Below are positions 58,381 through 64,000 of a stretch of 64,000 nucleotides of DNA, one piece after another. The position numbers and the translations under genes were made by a program. Position 1 is the stretch's first letter. Each line of letters opens with the position of its first letter. Origin of the DNA: Ancylostoma caninum (taxonomy: Eukaryota; Nematoda; Chromadorea; Rhabditida; Ancylostomatidae); the NCBI GenBank assembly GCA_037903475.1, contig JBAJFG010000475.1:372001-436000 (forward strand), in the 5' to 3' direction. Under the pieces are notes generated by a model. That model was not told the DNA's origin. It saw only the letters and a list, made by a program, of their open reading frames with translations, and made no database searches.

Positions 58381-58438
58381 GGCAATCACAGCGCCCAGTC
58401 GTTCTGCCGCGACGCGTAAGTGGAGCGGCGCGGCCTCG
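58381..58438 (+). repeat. GC-rich hairpin repeat, fourth copy
   Basis: CACAGCGCCCAGTCGTTCTG followed by CCGCGACGCG and GGAGCGGCGCGGC matches the repeat clustered at 38.9-39.2 kb in its first half. The second half is diverged. Confidence 0.45.
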
Positions 58439-60274
58439 TTTTCAGGTGTGCAATAACGATTTAAAAAGAGGCCTGCTCAAGAGAAGACGAATGCTCCTCA
58501 ATCAACCTTGTTTTGTCGTTCCCATAAAAAAAACAGCAAGTATTCTTGACCTTTATACAATAGAAAATACATCGACAAAACAACAGTACTAAGTTCCTCA
58601 ATTAGCACAACACATCATCACAGTGAAAATAACAGAAAGAACAAGGTCGCAGGACCACTTTCGGGCCCTTTGAACTACCTAAAAGTAGAAAACTTGAAAA
58701 TGAGATCAAGAGGACTATCACAACATTGAGCACCACGTAAAACCCTGGCAGCTGATGGCCGCGTGCTTTTTTGGGCAGGCGCTATACTTCACGTGAAGTG
58801 TGGCACACTGCGCCGCTTTTGCCTGCGACAGCGATTTCGATACCCATCGATTTTGAGCGCGACTTCGCTGACGTAGCTAGCCAACAACAATCGATTCATA
58901 TTAAAATCGTTGTCTTCACTCAATTTTTGACTTATTTTCAGTCGCTGGCGAGAATCTTTCCCCATAAAAATTGAAGTATTTGTCTAAAAAGTTTCTCAAC
59001 TCTGGGTTAGCTGCTACTTCGTGGAAAACTTGTCTATCTCGCTACTGAACACGCAATGGAAGTCAAAATTTCGCGAAATACTGCCGGAATCAGCTCCTCC
59101 TAAAAACAATTTCATCGTCTGCAGACGTGGCAATCTTCGCAGCTTGTCGTCGCCTTGGCTTCTCTCGTTCCCTCACCATCGGCGTTCGACAGACGTTCAG
59201 ACACCTCGTCTCGACGGTCGACAGCCGGCGAGTGACGTCTTCAGTGACAGACGACGCCTGGAAAGAAGCAGTGCACGTCCATCTTCTCTCAGTATTCCAC
59301 TCTCTGTTGCACTTTTGACGGGACTGACAGGAAACTTCTTCGGCGCCACAAAATAAATGATGCAATTTAGCGCAGAAACATGGAGCAAGAAAGATTTGAA
59401 ACTTGTCAACTTGAAAGTAAGAAGGATTTGCATGAAAGTCGCATGAGAGTAGCGAGAAGAGTTGAAAAAAATCTGCTTGATTCAATTTCTTTTCGTTTAG
59501 GCTAAAAAAAGAAGCAGCCCCATCATAGCTTTCCTTACGTACCATATTGCATTCCTTGCGTTTTTGAGAAAGCCAAAAACATTTTTGGGCATTCAGCCAC
59601 CAGTTTCTTTCAATAATGTTGTCTTAAATGGCCATTAATCTTCACTTTCGAGCGTTGATTGTTTTCTTCTTCAAAGTTTTCAAAACATCTGCCCTGAGTT
59701 TATGTGAACAACCCTCACGCAAATGTGCTCGGAATCTCCAATATCGTACCGTGGAAGCTGCAAGAGTAAATTTCTTCTAGCGCGATCGGATTAAAATATG
59801 AATAAAAACGAATAAACAACAATACCAACTTTTTAATAAAATGGAGTGAAAAAAATTTTAAAAAAAGTGAGAGAGATGGTAAAGTGACAGAGACAGGTCG
59901 TTGATAGTTGGCATCTCGTACAAAATTTCTCGACTTTCATTGTTGTAGTTACATTTAATTTTTCATGTCTTCATGAGTAAGACAATCCTTACGTATGTCT
60001 AAGATTTTAGGTGTTTTCGAGCACATTGCGGACCGAGCATATTTTTGCACAGCGAGCGCCAGCGGCCAAAGGGCATTCTCTTGTAATTCACCACTTGCAC
60101 TACCTAGCCACAAGGGAACGTTTCATGGACATAAAGATTAAATTTTGCTGGATCAGGTGACTATACAAGGACGGAAGGACGTGGTGCACCACGTTGTCTG
60201 CAATGTGCTCTTTAACTTCTTTAACTCTCTTCAACCCTATGATGGTCCTACAGCAACAGCAGTTTTGTTTTCTG
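58439..60274. other. Unassigned stretch
   Basis: A 151-residue minus ORF (59,545-59,090) is the longest frame but is overlapped by plus-strand ORFs of 111 and 63 residues and shows no domain. 59.6-60.1 kb is AT-rich with nothing recognised. Confidence 0.35.
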
Positions 60275-60456
60275 TACAGTCCTTGTCAAAAAGGCAGACG
60301 TATTGCGCGCGCGGTTTCATATCGTCGCGGCCGCAGAGTCGCGTTGGGACCTACCGCACCCTCTCACTTGGAGCATGCTCTTTCCGCATCCATTGTTTAG
60401 GTCTCACCGCGTTTCCGCAGTCACGGAATCCGTCTATATTTTCGACAAGGACTGTA
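60275..60456 (+). mobile_element. CAGTCC MITE, copy 3
   Basis: 182 bp including flanking TA, same orientation as copy 1. The left TIR is CAGTCCTTGTCAAAAAGGCA, slightly degenerate; the right is intact apart from one base. Confidence 0.9.
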
Positions 60457-60810
60457 TCTTTTCGCATTTCCTCCTGAAAACAAAATCCGAGAACCGTTCG
60501 CATATCGCTTCACCTCTTACTTTTCTGATAGATCAGGTATGATCCCTCAAAGCTTGCCCGCACTTATTTCCACCTTTTCCCCTTAGTGAGGTTTTTAAAG
60601 ACGACACCCATGTTAATTCCCATGCCTGAGATTTTGCTCTCTTCGTAGCCTAACGGTGGTCCCAATAATTTGACGAAAGCTGTTCTGATGAAATCATCTC
60701 AAAGGAATACTCAAAATAAGTGCTATAGGAGATTAAATGTGTTCAAACATTTCAATAAGATGAGGTTTAGATCCCTTCCACATAATAAACTGTGGAGCTT
60801 TGCGAAACAG

Positions 60811-60986
60811 TACAGTCCTTGTCGAAAAGATAGACGGATTGCGCGTGCGGTTTCACAGCGTCGCGGTCGCAGAGTCGCGGCGGGACCTCCTCCACCCTCT
60901 CACTTGGAGTATTCTCTCTCCGCGTCTCTTGTCCGGGTCCGATTCTGCAGTAACGGAATCCGTCTATCTTTTCGACAAGGACTGTA
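60811..60986 (+). mobile_element. CAGTCC MITE, copy 4
   Basis: 176 bp including flanking TA, same orientation as copy 3 and only 354 bp beyond it. The termini are perfect CAGTCCTTGTCGAAAAGATA inverted repeats. The interior is the most diverged of the four (CAGCGTCGCGGTCGC in place of the GCGGCCGC word). Confidence 0.9.
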
Positions 60987-63825
60987 TGTATGTCGCCGGC
61001 TGGCTCGCCTGTACAAGCGCTGGCCAACAATTGCGAAAGTGTCCGTCTGTAGCCGGGTGGCTCATGGCTTGAGGGAACGCCGGTTTCTTTCGTTTTACAG
61101 ACCCGGGCGAACAGAAATTAGGATCTGAGGCTGAAACTGCTCAAATTGTGCCTGTATAGACGGCACCACCTTAGAAGTAATCTGCAGTATCTAATGTTTC
61201 TGTGTTGCCCGAACGAGGGCCATTATTCATGACCCAACTGATATGCTTATGTGCCTGTCCCAGGTACTTCATGTACTATGCCTTACCACGCCCCTTTTAT
61301 GTCAGCATTCTACCACAGCACCGTTAGGTGCAGGTCGGACGAATAAACTCGTGTACAAAGGGAGCCACCCATCCTCTCAAATATAGGCGCCACCCAACGC
61401 CTCAGACCCACCACACAAATCTCCTTGATTTTTTGCCAATCATCTTTTCGTGGACACCTTTTCTCATACAGCATCCCTCGCGCTGAATCTAAGCTAATGA
61501 ATTAGACACAGGCCGTCTCAAACTAAAAAAATCTCGAGTGCGACCTCCTTAGTGTTCATCTGCTGATTACAGGGTCTCATTGCTATTCTCCTATTGAAAT
61601 TCTTCAGAATGGGTAAAAAAATTCTTATACCTAGCAAATGGTGCGAGTTAAAGTCCACAAAGGCATGAAGAACATCAATGAGAGCGATTTGCGGCAAGAG
61701 CAGGAAGTCCCTTCTCCACCTCAAGAAGAACCCGATGTAGAACTTAGTAAGATAGGTCTCTAATTCCTCCAAGGACAAAAGAGAAGGAGATCCGAGAACT
61801 GCCTGCATCTGAAGCGTGATTTCTCAATAAATCTTCGGGAAGTGCTATTTGACTTGCCTCAGACGATTTCAGGGTTTCAGAAGGAAGAATGAGGAGAGAT
61901 TTATTTTAGAGGAAAGGAAGGGTCGTAAAGTGAAAGATTAACCAATTAGCAGAAAGATTCACGGTAATGAGTCAACTCATTCGAACAAAACCGGCAAAAA
62001 TTCATATTCCTAACCTTCCACAAAAGAAAAAACAATGACGAGCTGAATTCGCAGAGGTCCGCTGTCATCCGCGAACCGCGGCAAAGCTGCGCTTCGTGTG
62101 AATGACAGTGACTTTCTTTGAGTTGGAGTAGCCCTAAGATAACTTTGCGCTACGGCTCGGGATGGTTTTTTTCTCTCTGTGTTAGGGTCGCCCCAAGGTA
62201 GCGTGGCGCATATGTCCAAGACAAAGCGCCGCGAAGCGGCGCTCTGGCTCGGTAAAGTGATAAAATCAATGGGTGCTTTTGTTTGCAATCACTCTTTTTC
62301 CTCATGGTAAAACTTGCAGGTAAAATGTAAAACGTTAACCACGTAAAAGTTGCTTAAAAATCCGAGCGTTAAAGTTAATTTTTTTTGTATATAATGAGAA
62401 TGAAAAAATGGTAAGCGTATGTAAGTAGGTAAATGGAAGCATAAACAAATATAAACAGAAGTAAATATTTCCGGTGTACAAGACAGTTTACTATTTCCTT
62501 CCCGCAAAAGAAGATAACATCAACTCGCACATCCGTTGGAAATCGTCACTCTTCCATATCCCTGCTAAAAACAAAGCTAAGCAACTTTGCTCAGGCAAAC
62601 GAAATATGCGTATTAAGTCAATTTTGATGGTTTATAGTATTTAGCGGCGGATCCGGTCGTATAATCAGCTCAATTCTAACTTATGAAAATCTGAATTTTA
62701 GAGTAACGTTGCTAGAGAAGAAGTTGTATTAACATATTTAGATCTGTTTTAACATGCGCAATTTATGAAATATGTGACTAAAATATGATGAAGAAAGCAT
62801 GACCAGACGGCTAATTAAAACAGACAGACCGTCTTTTCGAGCAGAAATTAAAGATAGCACCCACGGAAACTTCCGCTTCTGAGATTTTCTCACTTTTTGG
62901 TAGTTCAGCGCAGTCCGCTTTGTTCCTCTACAGCAACAACAACAACGGAAACCCACTGCATTCAGCGCACTAACTAGTACATCTTTGTGCTGGCGTTCAA
63001 TTTGGACGAGTTTTCCTTTAGTTGACTGTTGCGCGAATTGCGATGGAAACAGCTGTTTTGCTGCAATCTTGGCCGAATTCAGTGTTTTCCCTCCTCGTGG
63101 GTTCTTTTGATGGTTTCTGTGCTTTTTGCTATTTTTATTGGCTGGAATCTTATTTGAATTGCATTTTACAGAATTTGAAGCTGTTTGGCAGCAGTTCAAA
63201 TTACTTTTCGTTGAAATTTCAATTTTCTCCAATTTTTCCACCACTACATAGAAGATTTCATGACGTTTTGATTTTTTAACGGTGTCTTTGCTAACTGCTG
63301 CACATCTTCCAGTGGTTATTTATCTTGATGAGTTACCTAAAGGCTGCAATTTAGAACAAATAACTGATTGCGCAAATATCCAGCTGGTGAATAAAGACAT
63401 TATCGATCGTTTGATGTCAATCCCCATCCCATCGCTTATGAAACTCAACCACACTTGCTACATCTAACCCGGCATGAGCTTTCAAAAACAGCGTTTTGGT
63501 TGCCATCGGAAAGTTTCGACTTTATGCAAGTGTTCAGCACCTTCGATACCTCTGGAATGCACTGATTCTTTCAAGTCGAAAATTTCCGTGGGCGCTGCCT
63601 TTAAAGGTCGCACCGTACCTGCGCAATTATTGCTGCGTTCTACAAAGGATGGAATTACAGTCTCATGAATAAATTGATTGAATGAACCTATGAACGCTCT
63701 CTGAAAAATCCATGCTTTTCCGGTCTGTAGTCGAGGTTCCCCCTCATCCCGCCCATTGATAATGGGTCTCCAAATTCTCAAAACCACTTCATAAAATAAA
63801 TAAATAACCCCGTGTAGTTTTATTT
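60987..63825. other. Unassigned stretch
   Basis: No gene is supported. A GC-rich block with a GCGCCGCGAAGCGGCGC hairpin lies at about 62,229-62,245. Minus ORFs at 61,808-61,518 (96 residues) and 63,244-62,738 (168 residues, Lys/Asn/Ser-rich) show no recognised domain. Confidence 0.35.
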
Positions 63826-64000
63826 TTGATTGTTCGTTTTTATTATTTTTTGAACGAATTTTTGTTAATTATATTTCATACTGCAATTAATTAATTTTTA
63901 TTAATTCTATTTTCCATTCGGGTCCCCCAAAGTGGCGGAGACCTTATTTCTTTTTTCACGCCCGCCACCCTCTCGCCCACCGGTATGTGGTGATGTTGCT
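63826..64000 (+). repeat. Dispersed poly-C repeat, copy 3 (runs off the window)
   Basis: AT-rich lead-in, TTCCATTCGGGTCCCC, GTGGCGGAGACC, TTTTTTCACGCCCGCC, in the same order as copy 1 at 240-435. Confidence 0.62.

Noticed and set aside
59090..59545. 151-residue minus-strand ORF
   Set aside because: Overlapped by plus-strand ORFs of 111 and 63 residues; no domain, low-complexity Arg/Ser content and no splice logic.

Overview
The window looks like nuclear DNA of an intron-rich nematode. A strongylid or hookworm-type genome is my inference from gene architecture and repeat content; I could not run a database comparison. Only one intact host gene is readable in 64 kb: a 12-exon, plus-strand gene for a 397-residue SEC14-like CRAL-TRIO plus GOLD protein at 48,877-55,130. 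Its exons join in frame at GT/AG sites with typical nematode acceptors. Nearly everything else recognisable is mobile or repetitive DNA.

Layout. 0.2-4 kb: a dispersed poly-C repeat, a decayed minus-strand mariner transposase with one terminal repeat, and C-tract-rich sequence. 4.1-8.3 kb: a plus-strand CR1/L2/Jockey-group LINE with ORF1, endonuclease and reverse transcriptase, broken by frameshifts. 9.5-13.8 kb: a stack of repeats, comprising a 60-bp minisatellite, three tandem Helitron-like 5' ends with a TA-inserted MITE inside one, a 256-bp duplication with an inverted partner, a 144-bp palindromic MITE, a candidate Helitron 3' hairpin and an RTE-type RT 3' fragment. 15.4-16.3 kb: an intronless, frameshifted copy of a TBC1D2-like PH-domain protein, probably a retrocopy. 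17.7-18.1 kb: a long-inverted-repeat element. 19.0-23.05 kb: a second, better preserved LINE on the minus strand. 24.5-28.4 kb: remains of a PIF/Harbinger-like pair, namely a short transposase-head ORF and a convergent multi-exon Myb/SANT-like gene. A 1,555-bp foldback transposon sits exactly in a splice donor of the Myb-like gene. 29.1-30.0 kb: a second locus of the 60-bp minisatellite and a second candidate Helitron 3' end. 30.7-34.05 kb: TTCGAA-rich arrays, a (TG)57 microsatellite and a Penelope-like GIY-YIG fragment. 36.6-37.3 kb: a second mariner fragment. 38.9-48.8 kb: dispersed GC-rich hairpin repeats, one MITE, a piggyBac-like MITE and otherwise unassigned DNA. 48.8-55.5 kb: the SEC14-like gene, with a long-TIR MITE in intron 5. 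56.1-64 kb: a tRNA-derived SINE with a 16-bp target duplication, a mariner-type MITE, and two more copies of the CAGTCC MITE only 354 bp apart.

The genes do not form a pathway. The main story is transposon layering. One MITE family (TIR CAGTCCTTGTCGAAAAGATA) occurs four times; one mariner family is present both as a transposase relic and as a MITE; and a foldback element split a splice site at a TA. Because the empty site can be inferred from the flanks, this gives unusually exact evidence of insertion.
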